A stretch of DNA of 64,000 nt, from assembly GCA_033032865.1 (NCBI GenBank), contig JAWHQI010000258.1, positions 2,046,001-2,110,000 of the forward strand. The letters are read 5' to 3'. The notes under the pieces are model-generated. The model ran no database searches and was not told where the DNA came from. It was given only the letters and a program-made list of their open reading frames with translations. Numbering within the stretch: position 1 is the stretch's first letter; every line of letters starts with the position of its first letter. Below, piece by piece: positions 37,101 through 49,100 of this stretch. The translations under genes and the position numbers were made by a program. The stretch comes from Dactylorhiza incarnata (lineage: Eukaryota; Streptophyta; Magnoliopsida; Asparagales; Orchidaceae).

Positions 37101-40100
37101 ACGCCGAACCCCGCACCGAACCGGGCGGTTCGACGGGTGCTGTCTAAGGGGGCCGACCGGTCCTATTTTATCTTATGGCTCAGTTTTATTTATTTTGTTG
37201 TAATTGTTCCTTTTAATGGTGGATTCTTGTTGTGTGGTGGATCCCTCCTATATAAGGGATCACCTTAGGGTTTTTGAGTATCTTTGGATCACTTATGAAA
37301 GTTGGGGCTGCTCCCCTTTCCTCTTCCTATCTCTCCCTCTCTCTCTCTACCTCCCTCTCTACCGTCTATCTCCCTCCCTCTCTCTCTCTCCCGCTCGGTC
37401 TCGCTAACGCCACCGCCCGGCGATATCCCCAGCGGAAGCTATCGCCCTCGCTACCGCCCCTCTCGCCGACGCCGATACCCTAAGCGGTATCACTCATTCA
37501 GTAGGGTTTTCTAGGACACAATTACACCACTCACCCTTAGATCTGTCCCGCATCAGGAGGGTTATTGTATAATTGTAGTTAATTGAATGTTAATTAAAAA
37601 GGCATCTTCTAGTTCTCAATAACATCAATCATTTTGGCAATTTCCTTTTCCTCGCTGTTATTGAGTAACTAACCCATAAATCAGCCAACCAGGACAAATT
37701 ATATGCCTATGAACCATTAAAGGAACACATTGTCTGAATTTTGAGATACATTTTATTCACCTATGAACCAACTGATGCGGCTTATTATCATTAGTTTATT
37801 TTAGCTAGAAGTCTCTTTCCTGCTGAATTACGGATTCATGGTAAACGTTGTTGTATATGTGGTGATATTTCATTAAATACAAATAAACTTTGTTTATCTA
37901 TGTCACTATTTACAGAGTCAAAAGGGAGGAAGACAAAATCAGTGCATGGGAAGATTTACAGAAAGCAAAAGCTGAGGCAGCAATTAGGGAATTAGAGGTG
38001 TGTTTGCTCGATAAAAAGTGCAAAATATTTGTTCAAAATAACTAAAATCTGATATGAATTGCACGATATTTAAATTGTCTTACCAAAAAATACTTCTGGG
38101 CTTTATCTTTTATTTTTTATGTATTACTTCCTGTAAATTATACAAAATTCATTTTCACATGAGATGCTCCTAATGCATTTTCCCCTTTCTTCCCTATGTA
38201 GTTATATTAGCCTAACACAATTTTCAACTCATGTATCAGCATGCAGTTAATATAGATTTTGGACCCCTTATAATTAATTGGTTTAAGGTTAGATTCATAT
38301 AATCTATTATGATATCAAAGCGGCTAGATTTGAAGGTCTACCCCACATAATTTAATTATTAAAAAATGTAGTTCACGTATTAGAGGTCAAATATCCTTGT
38401 CATACACCATGTAACTCATGAAGCCTTGTTCACTCATTATATATTTTTTGCATGTCCACCTATAACCAATTTGTTTTAGATTGGATGCATATGATCTAAC
38501 ATGGTATCAGGTTAGGCCAATGGCTTGCTCTGACTTACAATTATTAAAAAATATAATGATGAGGATTAGACGTATCAAGCAAAGCATGCACATTAGGGAT
38601 CCCTCTAGGTCTATGCTCGTGTAGTCACCTAAACGATCAGAGCCCGCCATTGCATCCAGAGGGAATTTTGTGATTTTTGTGGAGTTCTATTTTGAGGATT
38701 AAGTTAAATGCGATGATCAGGTGATCTGAGCTATTCATGACATTTTACCCAACCTCAATTTCTACTTCTATGCTGAGTAATAGGGCTAGAAGGGGATCAA
38801 TAAATTGTAGCTAAAAACCTAGTTTTCCGGCCTTAAGATATATGAATGGCACGAAGTAGTGTGATTGCCCCTATAGTGGTGCCAAATCCTTCGGCTGACG
38901 CTTTACTGTCTCGACAACCTTGCCACCTCTACCTCCTCCCATAGCAATCCCACCTCACCCTTTTATAGCCTTACCCGCCGCTACCATACTCATTCCCTTA
39001 ATAATCCGCAGCCGCCGAGTCCCCTAGCTATCAAAGCCTTTTCCTCTTCCACCTCTTCCTCCCGCTAGCATCCACAATGCCTCCATTCCCCTCCCTCTCT
39101 AGCGTCCCCTAGCTATCAAAGCCTTTTCCTCTTCCACCTCTTCCTCCCGCTAGCATCCACAATGCCTCCATTCCCCTCCCACTCTAGCTAGAAGATGTTA
39201 GCTCACAATTTTTCTCAGCCTCCACCCCTTCTAGCCCCAAACCTTACCCCAGAACATCACTTGAGCCCTATCCCCTTGTTACGGACATACGCTCGGAGGA
39301 GCCCACGTGGCGCGTCTACACGCACAGGAAATCGACGGTCGAACCACCCACTACCCCACGGATCGATGACATGGCGGAGATCCCTTAATTATTTTCTATT
39401 TTAATTATTTCCTCTTTTAAATATTTCTTATTTCAATTGTTGCCTATTTTAATAGTTTCCTATTTTAATTATTCCCTATTTTACACCTCTCTTACAGTTA
39501 TAAAAGGGGGTGTGGTATTGTATTTTAGCATGCTTGGATTAATCAGAAAATCAGGGTTGCTCCTTATCCTTCTCTCTTCTCTAATCTCCGCTCCTTTCCC
39601 AAACCTTAGTCGCCGACCCTTCCCCTTGCCGGCCTTCTTTTCGCTCCGTAATATTTGGTCCGACCTGCCTCACCGCCCGCTGCTCGCCGTCGGTGCTCCC
39701 CTTCCGTGCGATTTTGCGAATCCATCTCCCTCGCTCGAGCGTCGTTGTAGCCGCCCTACCGCCTGGCGTTTCCGTCGGATCTACCGCCCGACGTTTTCGC
39801 CTGCGCTTTCGGCCGCTCTCATGGCTCCGACCCTGCGTTGCGCCGCCGAGACTCCTCCGGAGGATGCTACCGACGTCCTCACTTGCCGTTTGGAGACTCA
39901 GGAACAACTTGTCGCCTCCATGCACGCCGCTATCCTCACTCTGCACTCCAAACTCGACCCCTTCTAAGCGTCCGCCGCCCCCACGTCCACCGGATCGGGA
40001 TCGGTTTCCCCAGCCAACAGCGGATCCCTCCTCGGCGCCGGACCGACCATAGCGGCCGCCGGTATCACAGCCCCGACCGCACCACCCCGTCCCGCTCTCT

Positions 40101-43100
40101 TTCTGGACCTTCCCACTTTCTCCGGACTCGACCCCATGGGGTGGATCGCCAAAGCTGAACAATACTTCGACCTCAACCACACGTCGGAATTGGACAAGGT
40201 GTCCACAGTCGTAGTGGGCCTCGATGGCTCGGCCCTCTACTGGGTCTGGTGGCTCCGCCAAACCAACCCCCACATCTCCTGGGCCGACCTCAAACAGAAG
40301 ATGATTCGCCGCTACAAGTTCTCCTCCCGAAAGCACTATTGTCACCTTTGGTCAGGATGACCTTCCCCCCAATGCCAATCCTTTCGACGATGCGGTGGTC
40401 ATCAAGGTCGTCATCGAAAACTATACAGTCCACAAGATTCTGATTGATACCGACAGCTCCGTCAATCTCCTTTTCCGCCCGACTTTCGAGGCCCTGAAGA
40501 CCAGAAAGCCTTTGCTTTCCACCGACGGGCCCCTCTACGGTTTTTCTGGGGAGAAGAAGGAAGTAGAGGGTTCAGTAAAGCTCCTGGTCTCCCTTGGAGG
40601 AGTAATAAAGTTAATCAATTTCGTGGTAGTGAATGCCCCAAGTAACTACTGTGCCATCTTCGGGAGGCCGATTCTCAATGCATATAGGGCAGTAGTGTCT
40701 ACCTTTCACCTTGCCCTCAAGTTCGCTGCCGAAGGAAAGCAGTATCGGGTCAGAAGCAACCCAAAGGTGGCTCGGGAGTGCTACGTCCGAACTGTCAACA
40801 TGATCACCGACGTTCCACTTCCCGAGGCCGTGGCTGAGGTTTTGGAGATTGCCGAGTCTTCAGGGGCTGCCGAGGAAGGAAAAGATCAAGAAGGGGCTCA
40901 CTTGGAACCTGCCCAAGCGACCCAAGAAGTTCCTATTGCTGAAGGGGCAGAAAAGAAGCTGGTCATCAACGCCGAGTTGCCAGAGGAGGAGAAAGTGGAG
41001 CTAATTTCCTGCCTGTTAGAGAATCTGGATATCTTCGCTTGGTCAGCGGAGGATATGCGAGGAGTGGATCCAGACGTGGCTTGTCACCATTGGTGTCTTT
41101 GTGGCGTCCGTCAGATTGCTAGCCTTGACGAGTACATCGACGAGTTCGTCACCCCGGCGACTCACGTGGCCGGTTTGCCACCCGACCACTACCTGGGTTT
41201 TTTCATGCAGGGGTTTCTGCCCCACATCCGCTCGCGTATTCGCTCGCATCATCCGCGCACCGTCAGCGACGCGGTTGACATGACCCGCTTGGTGGAGGGG
41301 GATATCGGCCCCCGGGTCCCTACCGACACAGGTAGCCACCCCCAATCTCGTCCGCCCTGGCGACCGCCCCCCGGCCCGGCTCCTCCGCGGCTACCTTCCG
41401 GGGGACCACAGCCCACCCGACCGCCGCCCCAGCGCATCTCCAACTCCTACTACAACGACCTTCGCAGCAAGGGACTCTGTTTCCGCTGCCGCCAGCCATA
41501 TGCTCCAGGACATGTATGCCCTGTCAAGGAGTTCCACGCCATTGTCGGCGACTTCGACCCCGAGGTCACATTGGAGGATTTCGAGGCTTTGGAGGTCTCG
41601 GAGAGCGAAGGGACACCAGACGCTCTGGCGGCAGCCCTCCACCGCTTGGAGTTACCATGTTTTTCCGTGGGGGGATATTGGGCCCCCAGACCATGAAGTT
41701 GATGGGCATACTGTGTGACCATCTCATTCTAATCATGATCGATATTGGCGCAAGCCACAACTTCCCCCCAGTTGGCACACCAGCTCCACCTGTCCCTGGT
41801 TCCTTCTCCAGATTTTTCCGTCTGCCTCGGCGATGGGCGTCGCCAACCAACTCAGGGGTGTTGCGCCGCTCTCTCCTTATCGGTGGGGTCCTGCCCCATG
41901 ACCGCCGACTTCTACGCCTTCTGCCTGGGTGGTATTGACGCGATCCTCGGGGTGGCCCGGCTCCGCACGCTCGACGATGTGCACGTCAACTGGGCGAGCA
42001 TGACAATGCAGTTCCACCACCAAGGCCCGACGTGCCGTCTAGTGGATGACTCCGCCCTCCTCCGTTCCCCTGTCTCCTTCCGCGCCATTCAACGGACCAC
42101 CGACGTCGACTTCTCTGCATGGCTCTGGCTGATGTCCGTTACGGCGCCAACACCCCCTCCCATCCCCGTGGACCTCCAGATGCTCCCCGCCGAGTTCGAC
42201 GATGTCTTCGAGGCCCCGACCAACCTTCCACCCATTCGGCTGACCGACCACACCATTCCACTCCAGCCAGGGGCCGCGACAGTCTCGGTCCGCCCTTATC
42301 GCTACGACCACACTCAGAAGGACGAGATTGGGCGCCTTGTTCAGGAGATGCTGCTAGGGGGCCTCATCCGGCCAAGTGCGAGCCCCTTCTCTAGCCCGAT
42401 CCTCCTGGTGCGGAAGGATGGCTGCCGGCGGTTCTGTGTCGACTACCACGAGCTCAACAAGGCCACAATCCCCGACAAGTATCCGATTCCCGTGATACAG
42501 GAGCTTTTGGATGAACTGCATGGCGCCACTTCTTCACAAGCTGGACCTTCGGGCAGGGTACCACCAGATCCGGGTGCGGTCAGAGGACATTGCCAAGACT
42601 GCCTTCCGGACACATGATAGGCACTACGAGTTCCTGGTCATGCCATTCGGCCTGACCAACGCGTCAGCTACCTTTCAGGCCACGATGAACGATATCTTCC
42701 GTGCGGTACTTCGCCGCCACATTCTTATTTTTTTTATGATATTTTGGTGTACAGTTCTTCGTGGCAGGATCATCTCCAACACGTCCACCTCACGCTGACC
42801 ACCATCCAGCATCACCGCCTCAAGCTTCACTTGAAGAAGTGCTCCTTCGGGGTGACCGAAGTAAGCTACCTCGGACACACCATCTCGGCTCGGGGGGTCG
42901 CCATGGACGAAGAGAAGATTTCAGCAGTTCTTCGCTGGCTGACGCCTTCTTCCTTACGGGACGTCCGAGGATTCCTCGGCCTGACAGGCAATTACCGACG
43001 CTTCATCCAGGGTTACGGGGCGTTGGCCCAGACGCTCACACAACTTCTGAAGAAATCCGAGGATGGACAGTTCCAGTGGTCGGCAGAGGCAGCCGCTGCC

Positions 43101-46100
43101 TTCTCCGTTCTCCAGCAGGCTTTGGTACAGGGGCTGGTGTTGTCTATGCCTGATTTCTCCCGTTCATTTCTCGTAGAGTGTGACGCCTCCGACACCGGGG
43201 TAGGGGCCGTTCTCATGCAAGGTGGTCGGCCGATTGCCTACTTCAGTCGCGCATTTTCCAACACGATTCACAGCCGTGCATTTTCCAACACGATTCACAG
43301 CCACTCCGCGTATGAGAACGAGCTCATGGGCCTCGTCCTCGCGGTGCAACATTGGCGGCCGTATTTGCTAGGCCGTCCCTTCGTGGTCCGCACCGATCAC
43401 CATAGCCTGCGCTACCTACTTCAGCAGAAGATCGCCACGCCAGCTCAACAGGTATGGGTGGCCAAACTCCTCGGCTACGACTTCACCATCGAGTTTCGGC
43501 CAGGAAGGTCCAACCGGGTTGCAGATGCCCTCTCTCGGCAGGATCACACCGCGGAACTCGCAGCTATCTCCCGGCCAGTGTTGGGGGATACAACGATCAT
43601 ACAGCACGAGGTGGAGGCTGATCCGGTGTTGGCAGGTATCCAGACGGTGCTCCTCGCCGACGTCAACGCCCACCCCCCTTATTCACTCGTAGGGGCCCAT
43701 TGTTCTTCAAGGGACGCTTGGTGCTCGCGCCCATTTCTCCGAGCATTCCTCATTTACTGGCCGAGTTTCACGCCTCCCCCTCTGGCGGACATGCGGGAGC
43801 GTTGCGCACCTACCGCCGGCTGGCGGCCTCACTCTACTGGCCCCACGTGTTCTGACAGGTTCAGGCGTTCGTGGCCGCCTGCCTGCCCTGTCAGAAGGTA
43901 AAGTATGAGGCCACCTTTCCAGCTGGTCTCCTTCAACCTCTGCCCATTCCGGACCGAGTCCGGGAGGACATAGCTATGGACTTTATTACCCGACTGCCGC
44001 GCTCCCAGGGTTTCGACTGCATCTTAGTTGTCGTGAACCGACTGTCGAAGTACAACCACTTCATTCCCCTCCGTCACCTCTACACAACCGCTTTTGTTGC
44101 TGACAACTTCATCAGCAACGTGGTGCGTCTCCATGGATTTCGCCGATCGATTGTGAGCATCCGGGACCCACTTTTCTTGAGCACTTTTTGGACTACTCTA
44201 TTCCGACTCCAGGGTACTCGCCTCCGTATAAGTGTCGCGTACTACCCGCAGACAAACTGCCAGTTAGAGGTCCTCAACCGCTGCTTGGAGACCTACCTCC
44301 GCTGCTTCGTGGGAGAACAACCTCGTAGTAGGGCCAAGTGGTTGTGCTGGGCGGAGTACTCGTACAACACCGCCTATCATCTGGCGGCCTGCACCACAAC
44401 CTTCGAGGTCGTCTACGGTCGACCGCCTCCCTCCATCCTACGACATTTACCAGGGGAATGCCAAGTCGATAGCCTAGCCGCCGCCATTCAGGACTGTGAC
44501 ACCATCATGTATCATCTGAAACATCATCTTCGTCCGGACCAACAGAAGATGACCTCCTTCGCGAACAAGAAGCGGCGCGACTTGTCCTTCCAGGTGGGGG
44601 ACAAAGTGTTCGTCAAACTACACCTGTACCGACAGCTGTCCGTCGCCCGCAGGCCTTGTCCGAAGTTAGCCCCTCGTTTTTTTGGCCCATTTGAGATCCT
44701 TGCTCGCATTGGGGCGGCTGCCTACCGCCTACGCCTACCGGATCAAAGTCGCATCCATCCGGTCTTCCATGTCTCCCAGCTTCGCCGAGTGGTTGGTGAT
44801 CATCCCGCGTCATCACATATTCCTGCCGACATCAACCTTGCGGGCGAAGCCCCATGCTACCCGGCTAAGATACTAGACTGTCGCTGCCCTCAGCCGGGCG
44901 ACCCATCATCCGATGAGGTTCTAGTTGCATGGGCAAATCGATCGTACTCCGACGATACCTGGCTCCCTCGAGAGGATTTCCGCCGTCAGCTCGCAGATTA
45001 CTGCTTTGAGGACAAAGCAAATTTCCCAGATGACGGTATTGTTACGGACATACGCGCGGATGAGTCCGCGTGGCGCGTCTACACGCGTAGGAAATCGACG
45101 GCCGAACCACCCACTACCCCACGGATCGATAACATGACGGAGGCCCCTTAGTTATTTCCTATTTCAATTGTTGCCTATTTTAATAATTCATATTTAATTA
45201 TTCCCTATTTTACACCCCCTCTTACAGTTATAATAGGAGGTGTGGTATTGTATTTTGGCATGCTTGGATTAATCAGAAAATCAGGATTGCTCCCTATCCT
45301 TCTCTCTTCTCTAATCTCCCCTCCTCTCCCAAACCTTAGCCGTCGGCCCTTCCCATTGTCGGTCTTCTTCTCGCTCCGTAATACCCCTTGTCATGCCACC
45401 TCCGATTTTTGTTCCACCTCCGTTCTAATTATTGGACGAGTCTTTATTGTTGTTTTCATCTTTTGTACATTGTACGGACATTCCTGCATTACTTAATTGT
45501 GTTCTATTTATTGCATTTCTCTCTTTCTTCCATCGGACATGCAATGTTTATTCACTGTGTTTTTGTTTTTGGAAGTCTCATTGTTATAACTTATAAGATT
45601 ATTGCTTGTAATTTTATTTGAAATATATATAATCATTTGTGACTGTCACATAAGTTTTAAAAACTTGTTTAATTAATGTGATTACATGTCAAAAGTTACT
45701 GCATGATGAATCCTTTCATTGCGTCACGTCATTGTTGGGTTAGTTGTTAATCCCTAGTCATGGATTGTGTCTGCTTACATCATCATATAGAATCTGGTTA
45801 GCGCCAATCTGTATAGCTTTGGACTGTCTTGTTTGCTATCCAAGCCCAAATTTCGGGTTTAGTTAATGCTACTTAATTGTATGATTTATAGGCGATTTGT
45901 TACGAAGACAGAAACTGGATTACACCAGAACTTAAAAAATTGGATACACTCACGAGGAATACTTGTGCCTAACCCCAAGAGGTTGGTTCCTCCTTGAACT
46001 TCCTCTCACAAGGAGAGATCTCAAACCCTAAGCATAAAGATAACCTCTCACACCATATTCCTCCCCCTTATATAGATGAGAGAGGACACACATTACAAAA

Positions 46101-49100
46101 TATGTTAATTAATACCATTAATTAAATCAATATTAATCAATACTAAATATTAACTAATTAATCGATAATAATTAATCACAAAATTTTATCCTTGCATATG
46201 AGCCTTCAAGGAGGTTTCCTTATGAACTCCCATGACTTCTGCGAAGCGGTGCACCCGAGCGGATGTACCGTCATAACATTATCCCGCCCTTGAAAATTGA
46301 CCTAGTCCCCAAGGTCAAGGTTTGAATATTTGTCTGGGTATTTAAGAATGCTGGCGACTTGGAAAACTGGAGGAGAGATAGAGGTGGGGAGGAGGGAGAA
46401 TGCGTGTTAGAAAATAGTAGAAGTGAGGTGGGTGAAGGTGGGTGTAAAGGTGGAAAGCCCAAGGAAATTGGGACTAGTGAAGGAGGAGAGGGTGGTGTAG
46501 GGAAAAGGGTGGGTGCAAGGAAATAATGTGGAAATAGGGAAGGGAGGCATGTGCATATGAAAACAAAGGAAGGCAGGTATGAGGGGCCAAGAGGGGGAGA
46601 AAAAATAGAAAAAAATGGTTGTAGCAGGGGTAGAAGCATGACGACAAAAGGGATGGCTCGAAATCCTCACGGTACATGACAAGACTGCTAGGGACAGGTT
46701 GCGGGGGGGGGGGGGGGGGCTCGAAATGGTCAGTGGTTGAGAGGGTGTGGCCGTGTGGGGAGTGAGTAGAGAGAGGGAAGGGGCAGCGATGAGGGAGGTG
46801 TGTGCGACACGTGGAGATCGAAAGGCGCCACAGGTTGGGGAGATGAACCAAACAGGAGAGCGCCTCGGACGTCGATGATGATAGGCGAAAGTGCGTGCAG
46901 GAGATCAGGTGGATCGTTGGACGGGTGCGGCAGCTCGAGGCCTGTCGAGTGGTGTTCCCTCTCAGGTGGTTCGGCGAGCGGATCCTCGCGTGGCTGGGAA
47001 GAGGCTGGAGGTAGGTCTGGTGAGAGCGTTGACGAACTCGATGCGTTGAGCGGAAATCGGCGGGGAGTCCCATTAGGGTTTTAGGAACTAGGTTGTTAGA
47101 ACAACTGTCATTTGTTGTTGAAGGAGGTGCCGCCAATGAGAAAGCCGTAACAAACACGAAATGCAAAACTCCGTTGGTAGGACATCTCGTCCTAATGGGA
47201 CTTAATCTTATAAATGTCAAGGTAGAGGACATGAAGCATCCCAGTGCTTTTCAAGGAAGCTACTTTTCGATGTTAAGCATGAGACCGACCACGACTAAGG
47301 AGAGGATACTGAGGAGGATGTTAGTATGTGTGTTAAGAATGGTTAGGAGAGTGATATCGATAGAGCATTTGAGTGGTGTAGTGAGGTCTCTTATGTACAC
47401 CTCATCTAGATGAGAACCAAGGTTGCAAATGTCGGATGTCGGGGACACGTCGGTCTTGGTTTTTTACGCCGATTTTAATAGGTTAGGGGATACATCATGG
47501 GATATTTCACATATTAGATTTCAGTATTTAATTATTTGTATACATATAATCATTATATATATATATTGATATATTAATAATTTATGATATGTTGAAATTC
47601 TAAATCTACCAAATTAGCATATATTTTATGTTACACATGTAATAACGGTATAACACAGGAAATAAAACGAGAGAAAGTAGGAAGCAAAGAAGTTGTCGAT
47701 GATGATCGAAGATAAGGAGCCCTCAACTAAAAGTCAAAGACCAAGTAGAATCGACGTCGTTGTCGGACAAGCGCATAGAAGAAAGCCAGAGAAAGTAAGA
47801 AGAGAGTTGAGAGCTAAGACACAAAACAACCTAGACAACAAAATAATTTCGTTTTGTTGTTTATTAAACCATATACGCTAAAGAAAATAAATTATATAAA
47901 TTCAGGCAATATACTGTCAGGATATATTTGCCGATATATCAACCAATATAGTGGTTGACAGCTAATATGTCAGTGGATATATTCCCAAAGGATATTTTGC
48001 AAAAATATCGGAAACGTGTCGTCTTGTCCATGAAACTTTTATGTTGGCCAACATGCCAGTCATGTCGTCCGATATCCACAACACTGATAAGGACTCGAGA
48101 CATTATGATTTTCTACACTTACTTTCCTAGTGAGGGAGATGTATGCAAGATGGTCATTGATAGTTGAAGTTGTGGCGATGAAGGGCCTTCGAAGGGCCTC
48201 AAGGTCAGAATTGGAACATAACGAAATTTCTGTCTATACCAGTACTATAATATCCGATTGGGGGGGAGATCGAAATTAAAAATTGATAGAAAAGAAAGGA
48301 TATGGGCCCGTGTCAGTAGAAAACAAAAAATATCTATTCTAGTTCTACCATCAGCTATGGGTTTGAATATAAAGGAAATTCTAGATAATGATTGTTACCC
48401 TGAAATTTGCTTGTCTCTCCTGAATGATAAATATAAGATGCATTGTGTCAATCCCAGATTTTTTAGAAGATCAATCTGCATAGTGGGTAACCAACTATAG
48501 TTTGAGAGGGGACGAGTGGAAGGTGACATTCAAGAACAATGATGGTTTATATGATTGGCTGGTTATGTCGTTAGGGTTATCGAATTCCCCAGTACGCTCT
48601 TACATTAGCAAATTCTTAGTCGTTTATTTTGCCGACATCCTTGTTTTTAGCCAAACTCATGCATACCATCTTCTTCATCTTCAACTTTTATTTGACATCC
48701 TCCGAAAGGAGCACTTATATGTCAACTTAAATAAGTGTACTTTCATATTGACATCTGTGCATTTTTTGGGTTATATTGTTTGTACCTATGGTATTTCTGT
48801 TGATCCTCACATTACCAAGTTCATTGACAAGTGTCCCTGTTATGAACTAGAATCTTTGATGAGCGACTCACTCAATGTGATGCGTGAGAGAGAGAATGAA
48901 CGACTCAAAACGATGAACATTGTATTACATTCATAAAAGAATACATGTGTGAGAGGTAGAGAGGAGAGTTCTAAGAGGAGAGGGGAAGAGAGAGAGATGA
49001 AAACAGAGTCCATACAATAATGATTCTCTCGAATGCCTAAACACTTATGCCTCTCCCCTTTATATAGATGAAGGAGGGCATATCAACACATACATAATAC

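Larger units (their letters stand above)
31978..37492 (+). mobile_element. Element A: Reina-like chromovirus (Gypsy), full length but decayed
   Basis: LTRs at 31978-32440 and 37027-37492 start TGTTACCGACATCCAG and end GCGGTATCA. CTCAT flanks both sides (31973-31977, 37493-37497), a perfect 5-bp target duplication. The interior has a primer site, gag, protease, reverse transcriptase, RNase H, integrase and a chromodomain-like end, all plus strand. The two LTRs differ at roughly 15 places by eye (about 3%). Many in-frame stops make it non-autonomous now. Confidence 0.92.
39277..45383 (+). mobile_element. Element C: chimeric Reina-like chromovirus with a Tat-type pol insert
   Basis: LTRs at 39277-39653 and 45040-45383 begin TGTTACGGACATACGC and end CTCCGTAATA. 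CCCCT flanks both sides (39272-39276, 45384-45388), a perfect 5-bp duplication. The interior has the same gene order and primer site as A and D, but gag is interrupted at about 40335-41090 by a protease/reverse-transcriptase segment of a different Gypsy lineage. The LTRs are visibly more divergent than those of A, with a 30-40-base length difference, so the insertion is older. Confidence 0.88.

Noticed and set aside
46474..47232. 252-codon minus-strand Pro/Ser/His-rich frame
   Set aside because: It crosses the presumed edge of element G and has low complexity and no domain; it is not needed to explain the element.
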